From: Improbicoccus devescovinae
GTDB lineage: Bacteria; Bacillota; Clostridia; Oscillospirales; Acutalibacteraceae
Length of the DNA stretch: 64,000 nucleotides
Direction: 5' to 3'
NCBI GenBank assembly: GCA_036245095.1
Contig: BSWA01000001.1
Coordinates: 434,001-498,000 of the forward strand
A program made the translations under genes and the position numbers. This document shows positions 56,568 to 64,000 of the stretch, in pieces. Within the stretch, counting starts at the first letter, position 1; the number at the start of each line of letters is the position of its first letter. The notes below the pieces were generated by a model. It was not told the DNA's origin. It made no database searches and was given only the letters and a program-made list of their open reading frames with translations.

Positions 56568-57345
56568 ATGCAAAATGAATGCTTTTTAGCATATCACAGT
56601 TATCTTGAAATTTGTTCATCGCTCAATGATGCGGAGTTTGGGGGGGCTTATGAGAGCTGCGCTGAAATATAGCGCAGCAAAAGATACACCAAATCTTCTC
56701 AGAAATGAAAATCATCTTTTTGTGATGATAAAGATGAATATAGATAGAGACAGCCAAAAATATGCAGAGAAATGCGAAACAAATAAAGCAAATGCTTCGA
56801 AACGTTGGATGCAGTCGCATACGACCGTATGCGAACGTATACCGGTTGATGCGAATTGTACCAATAAAAATAAAAGTAAAAATAATGTTATAAAAGAAAG
56901 TATTGCTAACGCAATACCAAAGAAAAAATTTGATGAGTTTAAAAACGTGATGCTCAAAGACATAGAGTTTGAAAAGCTGATGCCGAATACGGCGAAGAAG
57001 CAAAAGAATCTATCGAATACTCGTCGCCACATCGAGATGAAGGGCTACAAGGCAAAATCTCACTATTTGGCAATCAAAAAGTGGGTTGTGTTGAATTTGC
57101 GAGAACAAAAATTGAGAGAATCTAAACTTAAGAATGGAGGCCAAACCTATGCAAAATTAATACAAGATGTAAAATTTACACCGAATATTCCGAAGGAGAT
57201 AAGCCGCCAGAAGGACTTTACGACAATTAACGGTGAAAAAGTCGAAGTAAAAACGAGATGTGAAATTTGCGGAGACCCAACGCTGATAGAGCGAGATGGC
57301 TACGAATATTTTCACAAATGCAAATGCGAAAAAAACGAATGCTAA
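56568..57345 (+). pseudogene. DUF6291-like phage replication protein, frameshifted at a G7 run
   Basis: The natural start is ATG 56568 with AAGGAG (56555-56560), reading CFLAYHSYLEICSSLNDAEF. At a run of seven G (56640-56646) the frame breaks; six G would restore it to LMRAALKYSA and RDSQKYAEKCE, the DUF6291 pattern. Downstream is a basic middle, then a C-terminal zinc-ribbon-like CEICGDP..CKC. A phage replication-initiation or adaptor role is likely from position next to ssb and dnaC. The sequence is otherwise open, so the event is recent or an assembly error. Confidence 0.65.
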
Positions 57346-57948
57346 ATGGCAGAATTCTTAAACTTCGAAAAGTTTCGCTAATGGGTGAGCACAACAAAAA
57401 TGTTACGTTCGAAAGCTCTGAAACGGGAATAAACCCAGAGTTTGACACTGCTTTTAATCGCTGCAAGAAATACTGCAAAATGTGGGAAAATGTATTTAAA
57501 AATGGCCAAGGAATCTATCTTTTTGGCGACAAAGGTGCCGGGAAAATGCATTACGGCTTGCATTGCCAATGAACTCATAAAAAATCTGATTCCCGTGCTA
57601 TTCACAAGTCTTTTTAAAATTTTAAAATCAATAAAATCTACGTTTAATCGGAATTCAGATAAAACAGAGCAGGATTTAATAGAGCAATTTTCACAGATTG
57701 AATTCCTGGTGGTTGATGACCTAGGAACTGAAATTTTCACTAAAAACGCAGAAGAAACTTGGCTTCAATCTCTTTCTCTTTTGTTTGATTTGATAAACAG
57801 GCGGTATAATGCCAAAAAGCCTACAATATTTTCAAGCAATTATTCTATCAACGATTTGGTGACAATCAGGGGCTTGCTGGATACGACTGCGGATAGGATA
57901 TGTGAGATGTCAAATGGCGCAGTAATGAAAATTACCGGTAAATCTTAG
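57346..57948 (+). pseudogene. DnaC/IstB-like replicative helicase loader, frameshifted
   Basis: Begins MAEFLNFEKFR at ATG 57346 then hits TAA; the following segment from 57381 (NVTFESSETGINPEFD) needs a one-base change. The P-loop GDKGAGK (near 57528) is followed by a second frameshift exactly at the Walker A Thr position. The third frame then reads ITACIANELIKN, VVDDLGTE (Walker B) and SSNYSINDL to TAG 57948. Three pieces of a classical DnaC-family protein are thus intact but out of register, and the protein cannot work as encoded. Confidence 0.75.
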
Positions 57949-58054
57949 AGGAGCAAAAAAGTTAATAATCTGATGTTTTGAAGTTTTTACAAAGTTTGAA
58001 AATACCAGCAAAGAGAGCCAGCCTCTTTTTTTATGAAGATTATAGGAGAAAAGT

Positions 58055-58480
58055 ATGAATAATGTAAAAGAATTCTTATCAAAAGCCTGTCTGATAGATA
58101 AAAGAATCAACATCAAGATAGAACAAATAGTGAAACTAAGAGAACTTGCCGCAAAAGCAAATTCAGTTTTAAGTGACATGCCGCCGGATTCAACAAGAAA
58201 TTTTAAGAAAATGGAGGATGCGATTGTAAAGATAATAGATCTTGAAAAAGAAATTAGCGAAGACGTTAATAATTTGACCGACTTAAAGCAAAGAATTGTG
58301 AAAGCGATTAAGAAAATAAAGAACGCTGAATATCAGACAATTTTAGAGATGAGATATTTATGCTTTGACAGCTGCGAAAAGATTGCGGCGAATATGCGAT
58401 ACAGCACACATCAACTTTATAGACTTCATGGAGAAGAGCTCTGTGCGTTAAAATTTGAGTTGATGAATAGACCTTCCTAA
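58055..58480 (+). CDS. DUF1492/sigma-like phage transcription regulator
   Basis: A 141-residue protein with an N-terminal coiled-coil (VKEFLSKACLIDKRI, LSDMPPDSTRNFKKMEDAI) and a C-terminal sigma region 4-like helix-turn-helix (EMRYLCFDSCEKIAANMRYS, HQLYRLH). The family regulates late operons in Gram-positive phages. AGGAG precedes the ATG. The MITE-like copy 3 begins at its end and supplies the last codons, but the domain looks complete. Confidence 0.75.
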   Translation: MNNVKEFLSKACLIDKRINIKIEQIVKLRELAAKANSVLSDMPPDSTRNFKKMEDAIVKIIDLEKEISEDVNNLTDLKQRIVKAIKKIKNAEYQTILEMRYLCFDSCEKIAANMRYSTHQLYRLHGEELCALKFELMNRPS

Positions 58481-58612
58481 AACTGAATTATTTTTGGAAA
58501 TTAAGAGGAAAGAGGAGTACAGAAACGCGTAGCATAATGGTTGTATGTGAGCAGTTTCGAGCACCGCATTGACGATGAAATTTGCAAAAAGAATCAGTTT
58601 TAGGACAGGTCT
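58469..58612. mobile_element. MITE-like element, copy 3
   Basis: A 144-base relative of 17940-18084 with both terminal repeats: GACCTTCCTAAAACTGA at the left and TCAGTTTTAGGACAGGTC at the right. TA flanks each side, the clearest evidence of TA target duplication in this family. It sits between the DUF1492-like gene and an ISL2-like fragment. Confidence 0.8.
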
Positions 58613-58873
58613 AAGTAATTCATAAATTCCATAAAAATTCAGAAATCCCAAAAAAGAAAACTAAAAAACATCCTCTTACAAAATACGAAAAAAAGAAAAA
58701 TCGTAAAATTTCAAGCCAAAGAGTAAAAATTGAAAATGTTATTGGTTTTATTAAACGTTTTAAAGTTTTAACCGATAAATACAGAAACCTTAGAAAACGT
58801 TTTAGTCTCCGGTGTAATTTGATCTCCGGTTTTTGTAATTTTGACCTAATTGTTTAGTTTAGAAATAAGTCTA
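58613..58873 (+). pseudogene. ISL2-like transposase 3' fragment, copy C
   Basis: Reads HKFHKNSEIPKKKTKKHPLT, VIGFIKRFKVLTDKYRNLRK, RFSLRCNLISG to the terminal TAG. The right terminal repeat (AGTTTAGAAATAAGTCT) has drifted. The 5' two-thirds are missing; the MITE joins its upstream edge. Confidence 0.7.
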
Positions 58874-58923
58874 ATAAACCAATTGATGTAAATATAATTA
58901 TTAATTTAAAGCCCAAAATATTT

Positions 58924-59919
58924 TCAAGATTTCTTAAAAAATTCTTTCGTATCGGGATCACGTCTAACAGAAGACTTATTTTTTTCTAATAATCTAGTAA
59001 TACTATACAAATCTATCCAGATTTCATTATTGCATTCTTTTTGAGACTCGTCAAAAATAAGCTCAAGGCCCCAATGAAGATGACTTTGGGATATGTTATT
59101 CACGTTTTCATGAGTACTATACCCCGTGCGGCCTACATAACCAATAACCTCGCCGGCCTCGACGTTTTCATTAAGTTTCAAATTTATATGAAATGGCTTA
59201 TTTTGCCGCAAATGAGCATAATAATAATATCTTTTTTTATCTGTACTCCGGATCCCGATGCGCCAGCCACCGTATTTATTCCAGCCCATGGCCTCAACGT
59301 AACCAGATTCAACCGCAATTACTGGCGTACCAACAGCGCTCATCATATCATGGCCCAAATGTGGCCGAGAATACCCGAAACTTCGGGATGCGCCGAAATC
59401 ATCACAATGATTAAAAGGAAACGTTTTTGCTAGCGGAGAATACACCTTAAGACCATATTCTTCTTTTGGTTCTTCGGAGTCTTTATGTTTCACAGTTCGA
59501 ATGCCCAGGAACTCGCCTAAAACCGCTGTATAAGCTTCTTTATAATATGATAATAATTTTGCATTCTTCACGATATCTTCAATAGGCTGCCCTTGTTTTA
59601 ATTTTTCCGAGATTCCGGTCACATCTTTTTTGTCATATTTCTCATATTTATTACCATATTTTATTGACAAATACGACAAAATATCTATCCAATTAACATG
59701 ATGTTCTGTATTATATGTACTAATATCTTGTTCCATGCAATCCTGAAGAGCCTCAAGATTTGGTGTAAATTTAACATAATTTATAATTTTCTTCCCATCT
59801 ATTTGGGCATAAGTTTTATCAGCATGATTCCACATATTAATCCCGAGAATAAAACAGCATGAAAACACGATTGCACTCATCAACAAGATAGATGATTTTT
59901 TCAACCGAATAAATATCAC
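58924..59919 (-). CDS. M23 family metallopeptidase, membrane-anchored
   Basis: A 331-residue cell wall endopeptidase. An N-terminal membrane anchor (about 10-29) precedes a helical region (VNWIDILSYLSIKYGNKYE), the linker EYGLKVYSPLA, and the LytM core: HLGHDMM with first zinc His and Asp (near 191-196), YYYYAHLRQ, and HLHWG (near 284) with the HxH pair. All zinc ligands are present. It belongs to a family widespread in clostridia with the DFGASRS and YGGWRIGIRS blocks. It is intact in a region of broken genes, which suggests selection. SpoIIQ is a distant relative. Confidence 0.88.
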   Translation of the reverse strand: MIFIRLKKSSILLMSAIVFSCCFILGINMWNHADKTYAQIDGKKIINYVKFTPNLEALQDCMEQDISTYNTEHHVNWIDILSYLSIKYGNKYEKYDKKDVTGISEKLKQGQPIEDIVKNAKLLSYYKEAYTAVLGEFLGIRTVKHKDSEEPKEEYGLKVYSPLAKTFPFNHCDDFGASRSFGYSRPHLGHDMMSAVGTPVIAVESGYVEAMGWNKYGGWRIGIRSTDKKRYYYYAHLRQNKPFHINLKLNENVEAGEVIGYVGRTGYSTHENVNNISQSHLHWGLELIFDESQKECNNEIWIDLYSITRLLEKNKSSVRRDPDTKEFFKKS

Positions 59920-60009
59920 ATAAATTCATCTCTATTATAAGCTTTAGACTTATTACATATTTATGAGATCTCAAAACATATTATGTTATTAATTTTGAGA
60001 ATATTTACT

Positions 60010-60312
60010 TATAATTCTGGCAAGAAAAAACGGCATGCTTTAAAATTTCAGTTAGTTGCAGACAAAAAAACAGGTCAAGTAATTTGCACAAATTTCGCTA
60101 ATAGACTTCTTTCCAAACTTAAAAAATAAGTTAGAATATGAAATATGGAACAAAGAAATTTAGAAGCCTCACAGGAGTCAAAAAAGGAACCTTTAAAAAA
60201 ATGAGAGAAATCGTAGAAGTCGCTCACCAGATAAAAAAAGCTAGAGGAGGCCGAAAAAATAAGCTGTCTGTGGAAGAAATGGTTTTGATGACTTTTTAGA
60301 ATATCTAAGAGA
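60010..60312 (+). pseudogene. ISL2-like fragments in tandem, copies D/E
   Basis: First an internal piece (60010-60100; SGKKKRHALKFQLVADKK, TGQVICTNFAN), then directly a fresh 5' end (60103 on; AGACTTCTTTCCAAACTTAAA, KYGTKKFRSL reading onward) that stops at 60312 where the restriction-gene relic starts. These are two separate deletion remnants joined end to end. Confidence 0.7.
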
Positions 60313-61320
60313 CTATGAACATCAAAGCGAATTGCTGGATAGCTTCTTCCGCGACTACCTGACAATGAAACTCGGCATGATTACGAAAAAGAACGAGGTC
60401 TATAAAGCGTTCCGCGCCTTTCACAATGGTAGCGGGTTAACTATCTGTAAACTTTGCCAAGATAATTATAGCTTTGCCAAACACACTACACATATATGTA
60501 TTTCGCCAGGAGCGTCTATGCAATCTTGAAATCGCTTTATGGCGACATACAAGCAGACCACCTGGAGGTTGCCTATACATTCCTGCTGCAAGTCCATAAC
60601 GAGCCAACAAAGGTTTGATATCGATGAAGGACTGCGGGAAATCGTGCGACTTTGCTAAGCTATGTCATACGCCGTGCCGTCTACGTTATCCCGACAAACT
60701 CTCTGAATAAAACTTCCGCCACGATGAATAACAACATCAAGCCGAGCGATTACTTAAATTCGATTAAGGCGTTCTTTATGTTTCTTGATTTCTATAAAGA
60801 GTTCCCGGGTGACAAACCTTTCCTTGATATCTTCCTAACGAGGGACATCAATCACATGAACCGCTGCGGATACATTCTTGGGCGGCTTGAAAACTGGGAT
60901 AATAAGCCAAAAGTTATTGCAGAAAAACTAACCATAGAACTCATCATCCCTGAGAATTCGAATCTTTCTGCTGGCTGGGTTTCCGATTTAGGTAGCGATT
61001 GGAGCGAGATTCAAATTTGATAAGCTGTACACCTGCATTTTCAAGCTCGGTGCATATGTAAACCGAAGTTTAAGAGCTGTACATAGCTTACAAAGCCGAC
61101 ACCAATTTCGTTGATGTCATCCAGCCAGCATTCGAGACTCCGCTTGGCGATAACATGAAGTTCTCCGACGTCATCGACCCGAAGGGACTATGTAAGGGCA
61201 TAACGTGCGTGGGCAGATTGGGCAATGGCGATGTAGAAGTTTTATTGAATAGCTTGAATATGTTTAATTACGTCATGTCTATATCGCGCAGGTTAAACTG
61301 CAGGATGTGGAGTAAAACTA
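60313..61320 (+). pseudogene. GmrSD-type (DUF262/DUF1524) restriction enzyme relic
   Basis: Fragments in several frames match the order of a type IV modification-dependent GmrSD enzyme. The DUF262 end is LLDSFFRDYLTMKLGMITKK. Next come FARSVYAILKSLYGD and LLQVHNEP, then LSYVIRRAVYVIPTNSLNKT and FLDIFLTRDINHMNRCGYIL. The DUF1524 nuclease remnant is KLTIELIIPEN, in which the conserved His of HIxP is lost. A C-terminal DUF5655-like end (KADTNFVDVIQ, NMKFSDVIDPKGLC, GNGDVEVLLNSL) follows. The N-terminus was cut by IS remnants. Composition is richer in GC than neighbours, indicating transfer. Confidence 0.72.
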
Positions 61321-61504
61321 CTAGATATTTTATACACAAAAAATGGAATATATTCAATATTTTTATATATTTATCTATTTTATAATTCCAAAATTATACA
61401 AATTAAACAAAAATATTAAGAACATATCCTCCTTTTTTTACATAAGATGACGCAGGGACCTTGTTGTCCCCGGAATTTTAAAATAAAGGAGAGTTAAAAA
61501 AATT
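61321..61504. other. AT-rich leader region of the collagen-like gene
   Basis: This contains an inverted repeat GGGAC-CTTGTT-GTCCC (61455-61470) upstream of AAAGGAG (61487-61493). The hairpin may influence translation or act as a weak terminator for upstream transcription. No gene. Confidence 0.45.
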
Positions 61505-63425
61505 ATGAAATATTGTTCAAACAATTGTTCATGTGGAGATTCAGGTTGTGGAGGTTGTGGATGTTGTGAATCATGCACACGTTATTGCCCGTGCCCTGGT
61601 CCCCGAGGGCCTAAAGGCCCAATAGGCCCGCCAGGTCCAACAGGCCCAATTGGCCCAATAGGTGCTACAGGCCCTGCAGGCGCAACAGGAGCAACAGGAC
61701 CGATAGGTCCAATCGGTCCGCCAGGCGCAACAGGTGATACAGGTCCCGCCGGCCCCGCAGGCGCAACAGGTGCCATGGGTCCCGCAGGCCCCGCAGGCGC
61801 AATAGGCGCTCAAGGCCCCGCAGGCGCAACAGGCGCTCAAGGTGCCGTTGGTCCAGCCGGCCCTGAAGGTGCATCTGGCCCAGCAGGCCCCGCAGGAGCA
61901 ATAGGGCAACAAGGCCCCGTAGGTGCAACAGGTCCAATAGGCGCAACGGGCCCAGCTGGTGCAACAGGCCCAGAAGGGCCAGCAGGCGCAACAGGCGCAA
62001 CTGGCGCAACCGGCCCAACAGGAGCAGTCGGCCCACAAGGCCCAATTGGCCCAGAAGGCCCCGCAGGTGCACAAGGCCCAGTCGGCCCACAAGGCGCAGA
62101 AGGCCCCGCAGGCCCAGCGGGAGCAACAGGCCCAACGGGCGCAACAGGCGTAGCAGGCCCCGCAGGTGCAACAGGCCCAGAAGGCCCAACTGGCCCCGCA
62201 GGCCCCGCCGGCGCAACAGGCGTAGCAGGCCCTGCAGGCCCGTCAGGCGCGACCGGTGCCACCGGCCCGCAAGGACCCGTAGGCCCAGAAGGCCCCGCAG
62301 GCACGCCAGGAGCAACAGGCCCGGCAGGTCCAGCAGGCGCAACAGGCGAAACAGGCGCACCAGGCCCGGCAGGTCCAGCAGGCGCAACAGGCGTAGCAGG
62401 CCCTGCAGGCCCGTCAGGCGCGACCGGTGCCACCGGCCCGCAAGGACCCGTAGGCCCAGAAGGCCCCGCAGGCACGCCAGGAGCAACAGGCCCAGCAGGC
62501 CCAGCAGGCGCAACAGGCGAAACAGGCGCAACAGGCCCGGCAGGTCCAGCAGGCGCAACAGGTCCAGCAGGCGCAACAGGCCCGGCAGGTCCAGCAGGCG
62601 CAATAGGCCCAGAAGGCCCGGCAGGTCCAGCAGGCGCAACAGGCCCGACAGGTCCAGCAGGCGCAATAGGCCCAGAAGGCCCGGCAGGCAGCAGGCGCAA
62701 TAGGCCCAGAAGGCCCGGCAGGTCCAGCAGGCGCAACAGGCCCGACAGGTCCAGCAGGCGCAATAGGCCCAGAAGGCCCGGCAGGTCCAGCAGGCGCAAC
62801 AGGCCCGACAGGTCCAGCAGGCGCAATAGGCCCAGAAGGCCCGGCAGGTCCAGCAGGCGCAATAGGCCCAGAAGGCCCGGCAGGTCCAGCAGGCGCAACA
62901 GGCCCGCAAGGCCCGGCAGGTCCAGCAGGCGCAGGCTCTATCGTTGCTTTAGCTTCAGGCGAACCCGTCATTGTAACAACTTCGTTGTTTGGCCTTGTTG
63001 ATACAGGAGCTTTAATTGGATTCGGAAATTCCGCTTCAAGTATTACTCTTGGTTCGATAATTGATTTGACGTCAATTTCGGATTTCGCATTTGTGATGCC
63101 TCGAAATGGAACTCTGGATTCTATTAGCATTTCTTTTTCTGTTTTAACCGCACTATCTTTAGTTAGTTCCTCTATTGTTGTTTCTTTGGGAATTTACACT
63201 GCTTCTATCGGGAGCAATTCATTTACCTTAATTTCCTCAATTAATTTACCAGCATTGTCTGACACTGTTACTATCGGTACAATTATTTCTCAATCAGCAA
63301 GTTCATTGGGTATCTCATTGACTATCGGCGAAAAAATCTTAATCGGTGTTTCCGCAACAGCCTCTGGGCTTTCATTAGTAAATTTTGTTTCAGGATACGT
63401 TAGCGCAGGTCTAAATATTGTTTAA
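61505..63425 (+). pseudogene. Collagen-like surface protein (BclA type), 2-nt deletion
   Basis: The N-terminus is Cys-rich (about ten Cys within the first 30 residues) without a signal peptide. Over 350 residues of Gly-X-Y triplets rich in GPAGPAGATG follow, then a globular C-terminal domain (SIVALASGEPVIV, GLVDTGALIGFGN). At 62688-62690 the expected GGTCCAGCAGG lacks two bases; the frame leaves the collagen register and never regains it. A 2-base gap restores exactly the frame of the C-terminal domain, which runs to TAA 63425. The layout resembles exosporium proteins BclA/BclB. The deletion may be real phase variation, decay, or an assembly error in a repetitive tract. AAAGGAG precedes the ATG. 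Confidence 0.8.
61610..62940 (+). repeat. Gly-X-Y coding tandem repeat tract
   Basis: Nine-base-based repeats encode GPAGPAGATG variants. A larger unit of about 170 bases appears twice with near identity (roughly 62210-62375 and 62390-62550), and a 63-base unit (GCAATAGGCCCAGAAGGCCC and following) recurs four to five times at 62590-62880. This is ideal for slippage and recombination. Confidence 0.85.
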
Positions 63426-63446
63426 TAAAAAAAATTATTAAAAATT

Positions 63447-63480
63447 GCTCTTCTTATATTTACATAAGAAGGGCTTTGTT
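63447..63480 (+). terminator. Rho-independent terminator
   Basis: GCTCTTCTTAT (63447-63457) pairs with ATAAGAAGGGC (63464-63474) around a short loop, followed by TTTGTT. It closes the collagen-like gene. Confidence 0.7.
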
Positions 63481-63558
63481 ATATAATTTGTCTGGCTTGA
63501 TAATAATAGTTATATCAAAAATTGCCAATAGCGATTTTCGTTTATTTATGGAGGAAAA

Positions 63559-64000
63559 ATGAATAATAAATTTGTAGCAACTAATTTTCCATCGATCTCT
63601 TATGTATGTAAAGTTTCAAATTTATCGGATAAAGAGTACGCAACATCCGAAAATGCCAATATTGAAGAACCTAATATTTCTGAATCTACCGAAATTCAAA
63701 AACCAACTAAGCTTATAAACGTTCCGTATATAAATCAAGATGACATTGTTTTTGGGTGCGAAGCAGTTAGCGCCACGATGCTACTTCAATATTATGGTTA
63801 TACAATATCTGAAAAAGATTTTACAGATAGTTATTTAATTCAAAAAGATTGGAATACCAATGAAGACGGGCGGGCTTACGGACCCGATCCCAATGCGGCA
63901 TTTCCTGGGAATCCATATATAGATACTGGTGAAAATTGTGGATATGGATGTTTTGCTCCTGCACTTAAAAAATCCATTAAGAAAATACTTAATCCGGAAC
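63559..64000 (+). CDS. C39-like cysteine peptidase, runs off window
   Basis: A partial protein of 147 visible residues. GGAGG precedes the ATG. After an acidic N-terminal region (about 1-55) comes INVPYINQDDIVFGCEAVSA with the probable catalytic Cys near 70, then LLQYYGY, the opening of peptidase_C39_2-type proteins. GENCGYGCFAPALK follows. His and Asp of the triad would be beyond base 64000. No signal peptide is visible. It follows the collagen-like gene after a terminator. Confidence 0.75.
   Translation, partial: MNNKFVATNFPSISYVCKVSNLSDKEYATSENANIEEPNISESTEIQKPTKLINVPYINQDDIVFGCEAVSATMLLQYYGYTISEKDFTDSYLIQKDWNTNEDGRAYGPDPNAAFPGNPYIDTGENCGYGCFAPALKKSIKKILNPE

Noticed and set aside
57960..58016. 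Terminator-like AGAG...CTCTTTTTTT after the dnaC-like relic.
   Set aside because: The stem is only four base pairs; too weak to support.
61571..62909. Several long open frames on the - strand of the collagen-like region.
   Set aside because: They are mirror images of the Gly-X-Y repeats; the repetitive GC-rich sequence lacks stops in many frames. No start signals or family features.
61610..62940. CRISPR array.
   Set aside because: The regular repeats encode Gly-X-Y triplets with no unique spacers and no cas genes nearby.

Overview
The window looks like part of the chromosome of a low-GC Clostridia-type Firmicute, most like the Oscillospiraceae/Ruminococcaceae. The housekeeping set is typical of that group: rlmN-prkC, alaS-miaA, pcrA, rnc-ftsY, uvrB, fakA, queA, dxr, ftsZ-rpmE, tig, yebC, RNase P RNA and two tRNA-Met genes. 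Intergenic DNA is very AT-rich. Non-ATG starts are common, several usual operon partners are missing (prpC beside prkC, smc between rnc and ftsY), some core genes are short or broken (radA, miaA), and insertion sequences are numerous and decayed. This pattern suggests a reduced, host-restricted genome. Spore-type genes (SpoIIIAH-like, Ger(x)C-like, a tandem Csp-like protease, a BclA-like collagen protein) indicate descent from a spore former.

Layout. 1-3330: rnpB 3' part, truncated radA, recG. 3667-10082: one + strand run, rlmN-prkC-alaS-miaA. 10104-14331: tandem subtilase and SpoIIIAH-like protein, - strand. 14631-17927: an unknown gene that needs a frameshift at an A10 tract, then sheath and tube proteins of a contractile injection system. 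17940-18084: a MITE-like element. 18373-25350: pduL, pcrA, rnc, ftsY, uvrB. 25362-29807: a second MITE copy, then pstB, a small gene, fakA, a ferredoxin and queA on the - strand. 30123-33400: a membrane protein, an IS5-family element, a secreted orphan and an IS630-like relic. 33507-38809: dxr, a 791-residue protein ending in a ubiquitin-like fold, and, convergent with it, a membrane-anchored Ras-like GTPase. 39038-48764: tRNA-Met, ftsZ, rpmE, yigZ, a paralogous pair of double-glycine-type small proteins, a metal ABC permease, gdhA, small membrane proteins, Ger(x)C, tig, a metallophosphoesterase. 48872-53522: tRNA-fMet, nested IS elements, then yebC-GT2-LicD-radical SAM on the - strand. 53713-61320: a graveyard of two IS families, a sigma-factor remnant, a decaying prophage replication module (ssb, DUF6291-like, dnaC-like, DUF1492-like), an intact M23 peptidase and a dead GmrSD-type restriction enzyme. 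61505-64000: a collagen-like surface protein with a 2-nt deletion and the start of a C39-like peptidase.

The most interesting theme is a set of genes that look aimed at a eukaryotic partner: contractile sheath and tube, a protein with a ubiquitin-like terminus (conserved DTIE, lysine spacing and LLFVGKDL), a Ras/Rab-like GTPase on a membrane anchor, a secreted orphan with its own strong promoter, and a collagen-like surface protein. That they cooperate is inference; each part is visible in the sequence.
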